NCBI GenBank assembly: GCA_944739405.2
Contig: OX123183.2
Location: 91,464,729-91,528,728, forward strand
DNA from: Euclidia mi
Taxonomy: Eukaryota; Arthropoda; Insecta; Lepidoptera; Erebidae
DNA length: 64,000 nucleotides
Direction of reading: 5' to 3'
This document shows positions 10,905 through 22,110 of this stretch, one piece after another. A program made the position numbers and the translations under genes. Under the pieces are notes generated by a model that was given only the letters and a program-made list of their open reading frames with translations, was not told the DNA's origin and ran no database searches. Numbering within the stretch: the first letter of the stretch is position 1; each line of letters opens with the position of its first letter.

Positions 10905-12782
10905 GTGTCCTCTCAATCAAAACAATAAGAAGCCTATCTGCATTGCTCAATAGATGTTATTAAAAGCAAACAAATGTAAGGATGTAGACACTCAGTATGT
11001 ATATCACGATCACACAGTATATATATAATAGCATATATATATAGCTTAATAGACCGCACCACTTTCTAAGAGTAGAATTTTATTACATCTACAGTTACGA
11101 AGGTTCATGGAACTAATACTTGGGTGGGAAATGTTGCCCACCACCTGCGTTTTGAGTGTTGCAGGTTGATGATGACATCCTGGCAGTTGACCTGGACATA
11201 GCGTGAAGAGAGGATGGACGAGCGGTCCTTTACTGATTAATATGTATCGATGAGGGTGGCCCACCCTTTTGACGTCGATGGTTTTGTCTGTGGGCTACGC
11301 GCACACATGCGGCATGAGTGCTGTACTGAGCTGGAGTCAAGCATTGTTAGCTAACCTTTGTTGCTGATCAACATCAACAACTGTATGAGCAGCTTGACCG
11401 TATGGGCGAAAGATTCGTCAGATACCGATTTACGTGGGAGAGGCCGCTACCTCCTCTACTGTCGTTGTTGGACCTATGTAATTGCATTGTATTGATATAA
11501 CTGATCATGACGAACGATGATGATTATTTAATGTATATGCATTGATGTGTTTATGAGGCAAATTTTGCATTTATGTGTTTGAGACAAATTTTATTTTTCC
11601 TATCCAACATCCTTCCCAAAACGCTGGCTGGCCACCATGCGTATCCTTGATGCTGGTCTTGTTGGGTAGATCCCATGAGGGGTGATGCCGGGTGTTGGCT
11701 AGATCCCGTGATGGGTGATGCCGTGTGTTGACTAGATCCCGTGATGGGTGATGACGTGTGTTGGCTAGATCCCGTAATGGGTGATGCCTGTGTGCGCTAG
11801 ATCCCTATGTGGGTAATGTCACGAGTTGGCTAAGATCCCGTCAAGAGTGAAGCCTTGTAAATAACTTTTAGTTCATTCTGTATGATAAACTCTTATTTAT
11901 GTAAATCCTACATGGCGGTTTTTACAGATGATGTTGCGTCCGACTGACTTGTTGCGTCTTGTCTACGGACGCAAGATTGACCATCTCTCAAATTCAGCCA
12001 GGAGCCATCAAAAGATCAGTACAATGCATGGGGGAAATATTGGCATGGACGTAGTTTTGTCACGAGAGTGAATTTCGGCGTATTTTTTAGTTCCGCAGGG
12101 AGCCGCGTGAATTTAAGAGGCCGCTACTGAGAGATGTATATTAATGGCGTATATTCATTATTTTGGTTACACACATCATGCCGATAATATTGCTTCCGTA
12201 ATTCTTATTCAGTATAATAAAAAGTTTTTATCGATTCTAATTAGCGATTTAATTGCGTCCAACAAAACGGCGCAAATACGGAGATGGCTAGTGTGAGGGG
12301 GCGGAGTTAGCTCGCGGGTTGCAACCTGTTAGAGGCCCGCAGCGTAATTTTGTTTACACCGTTTTGACTAGCCAGCCGGGGCGGATACAAAAACACTTGT
12401 GGTGTGAAGTGGAAGTAAAGTAACCAGCAACATGAAAATAAGTGCCAGGTTACTTTCATTTGCAAGTAACTAGTATCATAAAGTTCAATTAAAATGATTA
12501 ATAGGTAATAGGTAAATGAGTATTTTTAAGTAAATAACTTGTAATCAAATTGTAAGCTGAGAGTAAATATTATATTTGTTTACGTAACTCGTACTTCCTT
12601 CAATAAAACAATTTTTGCTGAATTAGGTAAAGTTATCAACAAAAGCTTTACATATCCAGTCACGTGGCTACTCGCATGCTGCCATCCCCCGCGTCTGGCG
12701 GGCCCTGCGCGCGGGGTAACCCGCGGCGGGGGGCCGCTCCATTCTGTTGTTGATTACTCGGTGATTTTTATGAATTTCTGCT

Positions 12783-12785
<3 letters not shown>
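10905..12785. other. Non-coding stretch with a minisatellite and a short GC-rich block
   Basis: No coding exon is recognised. It contains a 33-bp minisatellite (11667-11860) and a GC-rich block around 12680-12740. The phrase gaggccgctac occurs near 11440 and 12120, which hints at remains of an old LTR element, but I cannot define LTR ends. Confidence 0.5.
11667..11860. repeat. 33-bp minisatellite, five units plus a decayed sixth
   Basis: Units begin tagatccc at 11667, 11700, 11733, 11766 and 11798 (one unit is 32 bp) and contain gatgggtgatgcc. A sixth unit (taagatcccgtcaag) is degenerate. Confidence 0.88.

Positions 12786-12852
<67 letters not shown>
12786..12852. repeat. (AT)n microsatellite
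   Basis: Uninterrupted alternating A and T over 67 bp. Confidence 0.97.
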
Positions 12853-12854
<2 letters not shown>

Positions 12855-13271
12855 GATTTTTCATAAAGTTTCCTACAGATTGGTATATAAATATACTTAC
12901 GCAATTATACATTTTAATCATAAAACTGCTGAAAATAAAGAAGGAAATAAAAAATGCGATTATAACGATCGACCGATTCCCGGCCTCTCGCTAGTCAGGC
13001 ACTTTTTTGACGCAGCCGATTCCCGTTAGCTTGACCAGTTTATTTGTTTGTTTGGGTCAAATTTACAACAAAAATATGTCAAGTGTTGTTGATTGAATTG
13101 ATTGAATCGTGAAAAAAATTGTAATTTTATGATTATGGTCTTAATATTTTACTTAATAACTCGGCAAAAATAAAGCTTGATGGTATTACCGATACAATTC
13201 CTTTCTTCTTGATGCTTCCTTAGTTGGGCTACTTGATGGCCTTTGGTTACTTCCCTTGATGCCACCTTGGT

Positions 13272-13427
13272 TATAGGTCGCGCCACACAAGTTAGCGGAT
13301 GTTAAATAAGCTACAAACTGCGCAATATCCAATCAACGCGCAGCTTTATGTGAGGTTCAATCAGGGTTGGATATTGCGCAGCTTGTAGCTAACTTCACAT
13401 TCACCAACTTGTGTGGCGCGGCCTATA
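13272..13427. mobile_element. 156-bp MITE with roughly 58-bp terminal inverted repeats, TA target
   Basis: The left end tataggtcgcgccacacaag and right end cttgtgtggcgcggcctata are reverse complements with one mismatch. The inverted match continues inward through gctacaaactgcgcaatatcc and ggatattgcgcagcttgtagc. TA on both sides suggests a Tc1/mariner-type transposase mobilised it. It has no coding capacity. Confidence 0.88.
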
Positions 13428-13908
13428 CGTCCCTTATTATTTTCTGGTTGCTTCCCTTGATGCCTCGCCCGATATCCACTGTTGTCTTTATATAATTTTT
13501 TACTCGTCTAACCTGTTATGATGATCGTGGAGTGAGTGGGACTAATTATTTTTCACCAAAGATGGCACCAACCGATTTTAATCGTGTACAAAATTCGAAT
13601 AGTTCACTCGAGTTGATATATACTACTCAAAACAAAATAAGGGCCATTAGTTTATTTACATTTAAGTGCACTTTAGAGTAAACTGAAAGTGACTGATAAG
13701 TAGCATTATATTGATATTACGAACTCTTTGGTGTTTGATCTCTTTTATGCTGGTGTTCTTGTTCCTAATTTGAAAAGTATTGGTCATCATTCCAAGAAAA
13801 AAAAATTAAATGTTATCCTTAAGTTTTTCTTCGATTGTCTTCTTAACTTGTCTCGGTTATTTTAGGAAAAAAGTTTTACTTTTCAATTTTAATTGATTCA
13901 TTTAGACG

Positions 13909-14176
13909 TCCGGTTGGCGCCGCGGGAGTGTAAGCGACTGCTACGCCGAAGGTCGCGGGTTCGATTCCCGCTCAAGTCAAACATTTGTGTGCATGAACAT
14001 GGATGTTTGTCTTGGTCTGGGTGTTTCTATGTATAATATGTATGTATTTACAAAAAAAAAGTATATATGTATGTTTATCCATTATCTAGTACCCATAGTA
14101 CAAGCTTCTGCTTAGTTTGGGACTAGATGGTGTTGTGTGAATGTAGTGGAATATTATTAATATTATATTATTTATC
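13909..14176 (+). mobile_element. tRNA-derived SINE (family D) inside the Tc1 element
   Basis: A tRNA-like head contains gtaagcgactgctacgccg and the B box ggttcgattcc (about 13960-13970). The body includes catggatgtttgtcttggtc, and the 3' part reads ttatccattatctagtaccc and gtttgggactag, a layout I associate with a widespread insect SINE. The tail is rich in attatt. Ends are approximate because no target duplication is obvious. Confidence 0.7.
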
Positions 14177-14190
14177 ATCTCGCGTTAATC

Positions 14191-15252
14191 ATGCCACCAT
14201 TACGAAGGCACATGGATACAATTACGGTAACCAGAGCTATTACTATGATTCAAGAAGGCCGTTCTCATCGTTACGTGGGTTTGCAGTTAGGATTTTCTTG
14301 AAGAGCTGTCCAAAATGTATGGAATCGCTTCCAAGAGACCGGCTGTGCTGCCAGGAGACCCGGTTCAGTTAGAGTTCGTGTAACAACGGCGCACGAGGAT
14401 CAGTACATCCAACTAAGTGCTCGTCGTGATCGTACAGTTACGGGCCGTAAGTTACAACACCGCCTACGGCTGACAACGGGTACCCGTGTCAGTGATCAAA
14501 CTATACGTAATCGATTGCACGAAGACCAGCAAATGTCAAGACGACGAGTTGTTCTAATTCCTCTGACCAGGGTTCAACGTGCAAACCGTTTAAGATTCTC
14601 CCGTCAGTATTTGAACTGGGGGATTAATCAGTGGGGCAAGGTGCTTTTTACAGACGAATGCAGAGTAAAATTTTTAAATGATGATCGTCGTGTTAGGGTG
14701 TGGAGACCACGCGGCGAGCGGTTTACAGAGTCCTGCATCCACGAAGTTGACTGTTTTGGTGGTCCCAACGTAATGGTTTGGGGTGGGATTAGTTTACACG
14801 ATAAAACCGAGCTCCATTTTACCATTTTAAATGCGGGTACCGTAACTGCAAAACGTTACATCGAGGATGTCAGCAGGCCTCAAGTGATCCCATTTGCACA
14901 GCGAGTGGGGCCTGGATTCATCCTGAAGCAAGACAATACCCGTGCACACACAGCTCGATCGACCCAAACTGTCCTAGAAGGGTCTCATATTGAGGTATTA
15001 CCATGGCCAGCTAACAGTCCGGATTTAATTCCAATCGAGCAATTGTGGGACCAATTGAAACGAAGGGTTAGAGTGAATGAGCAAGGGGTCTACAATCAAC
15101 AGCAGCTGATTGACGCTTTAAAACGTGCCTGGGAGGAGATTCCAGATGAAAAAGTGAGGAATTTGATCCAGAGTATGCACAAAAGGCTTCTGAAGTGTAT
15201 TGCTAAGAGAGGAGGATTTATACTCGTTACTAAAAAGAAGAAACAAAAGTGA
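14191..15252 (+). pseudogene. Tc1 transposase (DD34E), interrupted by one TGA
   Basis: The transposase cuts the element at its inverted ends and inserts it at TA. From the ATG at 14191 a single frame of 353 codons runs to TGA at 15250, broken only by TGA at codon 37 (14299-14301) inside the N-terminal helix-turn-helix region; a C-to-T change in an Arg codon would produce it. Downstream are the catalytic residues: TDE in the first strand (LFTDECRV), QDN in the second (LKQDNTRAHTA) and E in SPDLIPIEQLWD. I count 34 residues between the second D and the E, which is the Tc1 spacing. Length agrees with Tc1 transposases (about 340). The basic C-terminus ends in KKKKQK. Confidence 0.92.
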
Positions 15253-15539
15253 CAAAAACAGTATTTTGTATTTTTTCGGTGATTTCTTATGTTCATGTTT
15301 TTCATTCAATATGGCCAATTTCATTATGGACTTAAAAACAATTCCTGATCATTATTTTAAACAATTGTTAGCCTTTATTATAACCAATAACATTATTTTG
15401 TAGTGACATAAGTTAAACAATTGTCTTTATTGTTTTCATGGTACAGCAAAAAATCTTAGTGGCCCTTATTTTGTTTTGAGTAGTATATATATATATGTAT
15501 ATATATAAATTTTTTTTTTAATTATTCTTAATTTTTCAA

Positions 15540-15780
15540 AAACAGCTCAGCTGATATCGATAAAATTTGAAAGGGACCAACATTGAAGTATGACCTATGA
15601 AAAAAAGAACCATTGAAAACGGTTCCTTATTGGCGGAGTAATCCGCGAAATAAATATACAAAAAAACATACGGTTGAATTGATAACCTCCTTCATCAAGT
15701 GGATTATAAATTAAATAACTTTGACTTGCAATATAATTCTTAAACTACTAGTACGATTTAAATGAAATTTGGAAATGTAC
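15540..15780 (+). repeat. Dispersed lepidopteran-type repeat fragment
   Basis: It contains ggcggagtaatccgcg and acatacggttgaattgataa, phrases I recognise from a common repeat that often continues cctccttctttttgaagtcg. A piece of that continuation occurs at 58880-58950. No coding potential is seen. Confidence 0.45.
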
Positions 15781-15849
15781 CTCGTCATACGCTATTCTCT
15801 TAGTTAGGTATTAAACATTCAGACGTCCAGGTTATCCATATGGGCTAAA

Positions 15850-16662
15850 TTGCACCTGGAACCCGACATCCTAAGATCGGAGATAGTAACGGCCATTGGA
15901 TCGTTAAAAACTAACAAAGCGCCAGGTCTGGATCAAATTACAGCTAAAGTGTTGAAGGCTCTGGGTGAAAAAGGTGTTTACACACTGCAAAACATCTGCA
16001 ACCACGTATAGTGGAACGGCAAGTGGCCCAAGGCCCATAAAAAAGGTTCGACCAAAAAATGTGATAATTATCGCACACTCGCTTAAATTTGTCACGCAAG
16101 CAAAGTCCTGTTAGACATCATAAACAACCGGGTCCGGTATTATCTTGACTGGCAGATCCCGCAAGAACAGGCTTTGTCAAGGGAAAAGGCACGCGTGTAC
16201 TAATATTAAACGTCAGGCAAATTGTGGAAAAATGCTACGAGTTCGACACCGTTTCGTTTCGTCACCATTCTTCTAGGTAGTAGAGCCTTGCTGATCTCAG
16301 CATGAATGGGCCGGCTCGACCGGGGAAGTACTACCCTCTCACATAAAATCGACGTAAAGTAACAGAATCTAAACTGTTGCGTTTTGTTCGGTAAGTGAGA
16401 GTGCCGGAGGCCCTATCCCCTATTCCTTCTCCTCATCCCACTCCTTATCCTATCCCTTTTCCCAACCCCAAGGGGCGGCAACGCACTTGTGACTCCTGTG
16501 GTGTTGCTTGTGTCCATGGGCGGCGGTAATTGCTTACCATCAGGCAATCCGTCTGCTCGTTTGCCGCCTTATACTATAAAAAAAAAAAAAAAAAAACACA
16601 CACCTGTCATAATGTGCTTCGTCGACTATAGTATTGCATTTGACTGTGTCAACTGGGACTGT
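15850..16662 (+). pseudogene. LINE reverse transcriptase fragment, first part, split by a SINE
   Basis: Translation gives the start of an RT domain: SLKTNKAPGLDQITAKVLKA, then WPKAHKKGSTKKCDNYRT, ICHASKVLL and ILNVRQIVEKCYEF, with stops in between. After the SINE (16252-16596) the reading resumes with VIMCFVDYSIAFDCVNWD, the first catalytic strand. A matching C-terminal part on the same strand begins near 18030, so both are probably pieces of one LINE copy. Endonuclease and ORF1 are absent. Confidence 0.75.
16252..16596 (+). mobile_element. SINE-like element (family C) with poly(A) tail
   Basis: It contains gtagagccttgctgatctca, agtgccggaggccc, ggggcggcaacgcacttgtg, atgggcggcggtaattgctt and accatcaggcaatccgtctg, ending in an 18-A tail. 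It splits a LINE reading frame whose two halves continue one another. A diverged relative lies at 36530-36730. Confidence 0.75.
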
Positions 16663-18000
16663 CTATTTTTATTTATTTAGGTTTGCTAACAATTGTAACA
16701 GTAAGACAAGCAAATATTATAAACATCTTACTCTGTTACATCCAATTATAAGCAAAAACCACTTAAACTTACAATAACAAACATAAGTAAGTATTACTTA
16801 TGTTTGTTATTGTAATACTTGTTATTAACAAGTTAGAAAAAGTACGGATTACAGTTCGGTTTTTTTTTTACATAGCATACCTTTTCCTGATACAAAAATT
16901 CGCCAAGCATACAGAAATAAATTTATAAGAAAGTATTACATTTTATAGTTTTGCGATATTTAGTAAGAGAATCAGCAAATATATCAACATTGTGATTGCA
17001 GAGGTTAAGTAGCTTGCACATGCGAGGGACAGGAGAGGTGGAGCCTGAAACAATTTTTCTGGGTGGCGGATAAAGGAGACTGATGTATACTCTAGGATGT
17101 TTCTATGGCACTCTAAAATTTATTCTATGAAGGAGTTGTGTACAGTCAATTTTGTTGCGGACAAGTTTATATAAGAAAATCAGGTCTAAATATTTTCTTC
17201 TTTTTTCAAGTGTTTCCATTCTGTATTTTTTAAGTTTATCCTGATAAAAAACCATTCTTGGGAAACGCGGGGGCGACAAGTACCACAGAAATCTTTTTTG
17301 AATTCTTTCTAGCCTTAAAATATGAAACGCATAATGCGGTCGCCAAACTAAACTACAGTATTCTAAATTACTTCTTACAAAACTATTGAATAACAAAAAT
17401 GTTGTATGAGGCTTGCGAAAATCCTTTCCATTTCTTACAATAAAGCCCAGAGATCTAGATGCTTTCCTAATGATCATTTCCAAATGAGGTACAAAGGTTA
17501 ACTATTTGTCTAACAAAACGCCTAAATCTCTAACACAATCACATTCATTTAAATCTACGCCGTTGATCGAGTATTTTGATGTTATTTGGTCAATCTCACG
17601 AGTAAACTTCATAAACTGACATTTATTTTGATTCAATTGCATACCATTGTTATGACACCATAAAAACAACGAATCCAGATCTTTCTGAAGAAGTAGGGCC
17701 TCTTTAAGTGACTCTACAGGCTTAAAGATTTTAAGGTCATATGCGAATAGCAGGGCAGGGGTGAAAGCGGCAGGTCATTGATAAACAAAAAAATAAATAA
17801 TAATGACCCTAAGTGTGATCCTTGAGGCACTCCTGAAGTTATGAAGCGTGTGGATGATTTGAAGCCATTCAATACAACCTTGGAGTCACGATAGCTTAAG
17901 TATGATTTTATCCACTTGTAGATTGGTCCACCAAATCAGTACATACATAATTTTTCTATGGAGGGTCTTATCAGAACTGGGTGTACCTCATCACTTGATT
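16662..18000 (-). pseudogene. 5'-truncated Jockey/CR1-type LINE fragment
   Basis: On the minus strand the last part of the polymerase is readable: a GVPQGS-like stretch near 17830 (SGVPQGSHLGSLLFLF), the region after the catalytic box, an RDLGVLLDK-like stretch, and then an open segment at 17103-17483 (SLGFIVRNGKDFRKPHTTFL, LERIQKRFLWYL, RRKYLDLIFLYKLV). This resembles the C-terminal region of the large LINE at 44588-47503, but as a different subfamily. It has several frameshifts and stops. Its 3' end (left) has an (aaat)n-like tail. It sits between the two parts of the plus-strand LINE, so it inserted into it. Confidence 0.75.
16769..16815. repeat. 22-bp-arm hairpin in the LINE 3' region
   Basis: Arms 16769-16790 and 16794-16815 are perfect reverse complements around gta (core ataacaaacataagtaa). 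Confidence 0.85.
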
Positions 18001-18890
18001 GCACTTCTGCAATCTTTATATCACAAGAACCAAAGTTGCGATAGCTGAGAGGGAGGCATCACCGTTGGTGGACGCAAAATTTGTAATTTGCGTTATGCAG
18101 ACGACACCGCCTTGCTAGCGTCAGATGACGCCGAGATGATTACCTTACTGGATAGGATGGAGCGCATCAGCAGTGAACTAGGTCTCTCTAAAAACAGGTC
18201 CAAAACGAAGATCATGGTCATAGATCGCACAGGCAAGCTTGAGCCCACTGGGTCACTTAATTTAGAGACGGTTAACAGCTTTATATACCTGGGTTCAAGC
18301 ATTAGTAATAATGGTTCTTGTGAATCTGAGGTGCGAAGAAGGATCGGGATGGCAAAAGGAGCCATGGCATTGCTGTCAAAGATATGTCAAGAATATCTCT
18401 CTGAAAACCAAGATCAATTTTGTATGCTCTCTGGTGTTCTCCATATTCTTGTATGGCGCAGAGACATGGACCTTGAAGAAAGATGACCGTGATCGCACTG
18501 ATGCTTTCGAGATGTGGTGCTGGAGGAAGATGCTGGACATCCCCTGGACAGCACACCGCACCAACGAATCGATCATACAGGTGCTCAAGATCCAGACGAG
18601 GCTTTCCACCATCTGCCTGCGCAGAGTTCTAAAGTACTTCAGGCACATTGCGAGGAAAGACAGTGATAACTTGGAAAAGTTAATAATCACTGGCAAAGTA
18701 GAAGTAAAAAGACCGAGAGGCAGAAGCCCGATACGTTGGATCGACCAGATACGCACGCCTCTTAACACCACGGTATCGTGTACCGTGGTGTTAAGAGTCG
18801 AAGAGAGAGAGGAATAGATGGCAGGAAGTGGTCCGCAATAGACTGTTTCCATTGAGGAAACCGACGCGAGAAGAAGGTTATCCAATCTCG
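18000..18890 (+). pseudogene. LINE reverse transcriptase fragment, second part (catalytic box to C-terminus)
   Basis: Reading starts GGRKICNLRYADDTALLAS, which has the F/YADD catalytic box. It runs through FIYLGSSISNNGSCESEVRR and, after a frame change near 18385, FLYGAETWTLKKDDRDRTDA, FEMWCWRKMLDIPW, RRVLKYFRHIARKD and RPRGRSPIRWIDQI. This is the typical C-terminal half of a LINE of the ...RIRW.DQ type. The segment between the first catalytic strand (ending near 16660) and this part is missing, so the copy carries a deletion as well as the intervening LINE insertion. A small inverted insertion lies at 18759-18797. Confidence 0.82.
18759..18797. repeat. 17-bp perfect inverted repeat inside the LINE C-terminus
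   Basis: Arms 18759-18775 (ctcttaacaccacggta) and 18781-18797 are exact reverse complements around tcgtg. The left arm encodes part of the LINE protein (LNTTV); the right arm replaces the expected coding text, which resumes near 18810 with atagatggcaggaag. Confidence 0.88.
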
Positions 18891-19752
18891 AGTAAATAGG
18901 TAGGCAGGTATCTTCTGCGTTAGTGTGCTACAACCTCGACAACATATTTGCTTAACAGCACGTAGTACATCGATATGGTTAGAACAAAAATGCCAACTCA
19001 AATATGACTTTAATAAGCTTTTTTTATCCTGTATAACGCTCGTATTTAATCAGGGTACACGGTATTGAAACCAAAAAAGTCGAGCAAAAAGGTCAGTCGT
19101 TAGTTTTACTTTTGCCGAAGCCATTCAGGCCATTTTCAAGTCTCTGTAACTTCGTTCTGGATAAAGCTAGACATCTGAACATTTCATTATCAAGAGAAAA
19201 TCTTTATAATAATAGTAGATTTTATGACAAGGGAGCAAAATGGTATTTTTACGGCGAGGGCGCTACTTTGAACCACGAGCGAAGCGAAGGATTCTAAAGT
19301 AGAATCCTGAGCGCAGCGAGGGGTTCAAAATACATTGCCCGAGGGAAAAATAATTTTCTCTCGAATCATATACTCTACTTTCCATTCCCTTTCTATGAGA
19401 AAATAAATAAGAGACGGTGTTATGTAATTAATGAATATATTTAATAAAATTAGACGTGTGAATATAAGTTAAAACAATTACAAATTTATATTTTCCTCTT
19501 TCACAACTCGACGTAGAACTCATTATTTTTGCAAAATTCAATAAGAATTGTACCTACTGATTACGAGAACAGAGTCGTATTTCGGGCGCTGTTTTTTTGT
19601 TAGCGCGGGTCATGCCCGTGCAGCCAACACGTATCAGCCAGTTATTTATACAATTTACGTTCGATTTCTAAGAATGATATACGTTCCAAATTCAAATCAC
19701 TTTTCCACCCGCTAAAAAGTGCTTAACAGAAAAGAGCTATTTTGCTCCAACT
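18891..19752. other. Non-coding stretch
   Basis: No recognised gene. Around 19255-19335 lies a small symmetric repeat containing cgagcgaagcgaagg and ggattctaaagtagaatcc. Confidence 0.5.
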
Positions 19753-20211
19753 AAAAGAGGAACAAAGCGACACTTTTCGAATAGAAGGGATGAAAAATAT
19801 ATTACAGAGTTTCATCCAAATCGAACTAGTACTTTAAAATTATTGATTGTCACACTCACTCAACGGTCTTCATAAAATTCTAAGGTATTTCTAGCAGACA
19901 TAGGTACAAGCTTGTAATTTTGATGATCATTATCATTAAGCCTAAAAAAATAAAATAAATTCTTAAACCTTTAGGAAAAATTCAAACAAATGTACCTTTT
20001 TAATTTTAGTCTAGTTTTCATATTTTAGAATCTACACAAATAAGTTTGTGAACCTTTGTAGTACGTGGATTAGGTATTAATTACTCCACCAATATAACTT
20101 GGCGGTTTAGAATTCGGAATTCAGTTTATGTCCCTACTTGATTCAAATATTTTTGGCTATCTAGAAGTACGCGTAGGGTAGGATCAGGGTAGGGATCGGG
20201 CAGGCACCGGG
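19753..20211 (+). repeat. Left arm (459 bp) of a long inverted repeat
   Basis: It is the reverse complement of 20650-21108. Both arms have exactly the same length, so there is no net insertion or deletion between them. By eye I found one mismatch (aaattcaaac versus aaatttaaac, about 19985). The outer end is aaaagaggaac and the inner end ggcaccggg. No ORF is recognised. Confidence 0.93.
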
Positions 20212-20649
20212 CCCTACCCTGCACTCCACCGTGACCCCCATCCGTGAAACTCCATCCGTACCCCATCCGTGCCCCTAACAGTGCCCACACCCGTGAACCC
20301 CCACCCGTGCCCTCATCCGTAAACCCCCAATGGTGCCCCCACCAGTGAACCACCACCCATGGCCTCACCCGTGTACCCCCACCCTTGGCCGCATCCGTGA
20401 ACCCTTACCCTTGCCCTCATCCGTGAACCCCTACCCGTGCCTACACCCGTGAACCAATGAGTTCGCACCTGCATCCCCACTTATGTACTCCACCCGTGAA
20501 CACCCCCGTGCCCTCAGCAGTGAACCCCCACCCGTGAACCCCCACCCATGTCCTCACCTGTGAACCCCAGCCTATGCCCTCCACCCGTGAAACCCCACCC
20601 CCTGGGCCCCGACTTATGCACCTCCACCCGTGTTCCTCGCCGGTCCCTT
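20212..20649. repeat. C-rich minisatellite in the loop of the long inverted repeat
   Basis: Degenerate units of about 13 bp, often paired into 26 bp, with the theme cacccgtgaaccc / ccacccgtgccct. The minus strand therefore carries many GGG runs in a row (GGGTTCACGGGTGGGGG-like), a pattern that can fold as G-quadruplex. Confidence 0.85.
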
Positions 20650-21108
20650 CCCGGTGCCTGCCCGATCCCTACCCTGATCCTACCCTACGCGTACTTCTAG
20701 ATAGCCAAAAATATTTGAATCAAGTAGGGACATAAACTGAATTCCGAATTCTAAACCGCCAAGTTATATTGGTGGAGTAATTAATACCTAATCCACGTAC
20801 TACAAAGGTTCACAAACTTATTTGTGTAGATTCTAAAATATGAAAACTAGACTAAAATTAAAAAGGTACATTTGTTTAAATTTTTCCTAAAGGTTTAAGA
20901 ATTTATTTTATTTTTTTAGGCTTAATGATAATGATCATCAAAATTACAAGCTTGTACCTATGTCTGCTAGAAATACCTTAGAATTTTATGAAGACCGTTG
21001 AGTGAGTGTGACAATCAATAATTTTAAAGTACTAGTTCGATTTGGATGAAACTCTGTAATATATTTTTCATCCCTTCTATTCGAAAAGTGTCGCTTTGTT
21101 CCTCTTTT
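20650..21108 (-). repeat. Right arm (459 bp) of the long inverted repeat
   Basis: Reverse complement of 19753-20211. The similarity stops sharply at cctctttt (21108). Flanking sequence on this side (gacgcaagaagtc) does not match the left flank. Confidence 0.93.
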
Positions 21109-21269
21109 GACGCAAGAAGTCTTCCGCGATTTAAATATATATATATATATTTAAGTCTCATACAATAGAGGTGATTAATATATCTAAGTCCTACGTGGAC
21201 TTAAAATCAGTATTTGTGCCTAATGTGAGGCTGTGGCAGTTAGTAATATTATTTTTATCATGTGTATTT

Positions 21270-22082
21270 ATAATTTATGGACTGCATGATCGAGAGCTTT
21301 AAAGCTAAAGGTATGAAAATGGATGCATGAAAGACGAAAGTGATGGTGTTTGAAAAAGATGAAAGTTTGACTGAGTGTAATATTGCGATTGAAGATGAAA
21401 AAGTAGAGCAAGTAAGAGAATTTGTATATTTGGGTAGCGTGTTTACAAGAGACGGAAGATGTGAAAAAGGTATTGAAAGGAGAGTGACTGCGGGGAATCG
21501 TGTAAATGGAGCACTGTATGCCTTTATGAACGGCCAGACTGTACCAAAAGAGGCGCAATTAGCGGTTAATAATGGAGTGCTTGTCCCCACGTTAATATAT
21601 GGAAGTGAGATTTGGGTATGGCAGAAGAATCATGAAAGTAGAATTAACGCAGTTGGGATGCGATCACTGCGTAGTATGTGTGGTGTGAGACTGATTGATA
21701 GAATTCCAAATGTAACTATACGAGAGAATAGTGGTCTGAAAGAAGATGTTGTGACTAGGATTGAGAAAGGAATGCTGAAGTGGTTTGGACACGTGGAGCA
21801 AATGAGTGAAGAAAGAATGACGAATCGGATCTATAAGGCAAATGTGTGTGGGCAAGTCGGTCGCAGCAGACCTCGTCGAACATTCCTCGACCAAATTGTG
21901 GACTTCCTAAAAACGGCAAGGTCCGAAGTACCCGAAACCGGCGAGCATGTATGAAAAGAGTAATGAGTGTAGAGGACGCGCGTGAGGTAGATACTCGTAG
22001 AAGCAAGTGGCGTTCCGTTGTCTCTGCCTACCCCGACAGGAAAAAGGCGTGAGTATATGTATGTATGTATGTATGTATGTAT
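21270..22082 (+). pseudogene. 5'-truncated RTE-like LINE copy
   Basis: It holds only the last part of the LINE polymerase. Readable text begins MDCMIESFKAKGMKMDA, has an early stop, then runs open from 21340: KVEQVREFVYLGSVFTRDGR, LIYGSEIWVWQKN, MRSLRSMCGVRLIDRIPN, MLKWFGHVEQMSEERM and RPRRTFLDQI. A frameshift near 21905 precedes the end SKWRSVVSAYPDRKKA. The 3' end is ctctgcctaccccgacagg...aggcgtgagtatatgtatgt with a (gtat)n tail. The minus-strand copy at 23479-26188 is the same family and more complete. Confidence 0.85.
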
Positions 22083-22110
22083 TTATATGCTATTAGTCTG
22101 TAAACATAAA

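Larger units (their letters stand above)
13621..15485 (+). mobile_element. Tc1-like transposon with about 30-bp inverted ends
   Basis: Left end tactactcaaaacaaaataa (13621) and its reverse complement at the right end (to 15485) are followed inward by gggcca. Both ends abut TA within TATA-rich flanks, the Tc1/mariner target. The transposase lies at 14191-15252 and a SINE is inserted at about 13909-14176, explaining a length (1,865 bp) above the usual 1.6 kb. Confidence 0.92.
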
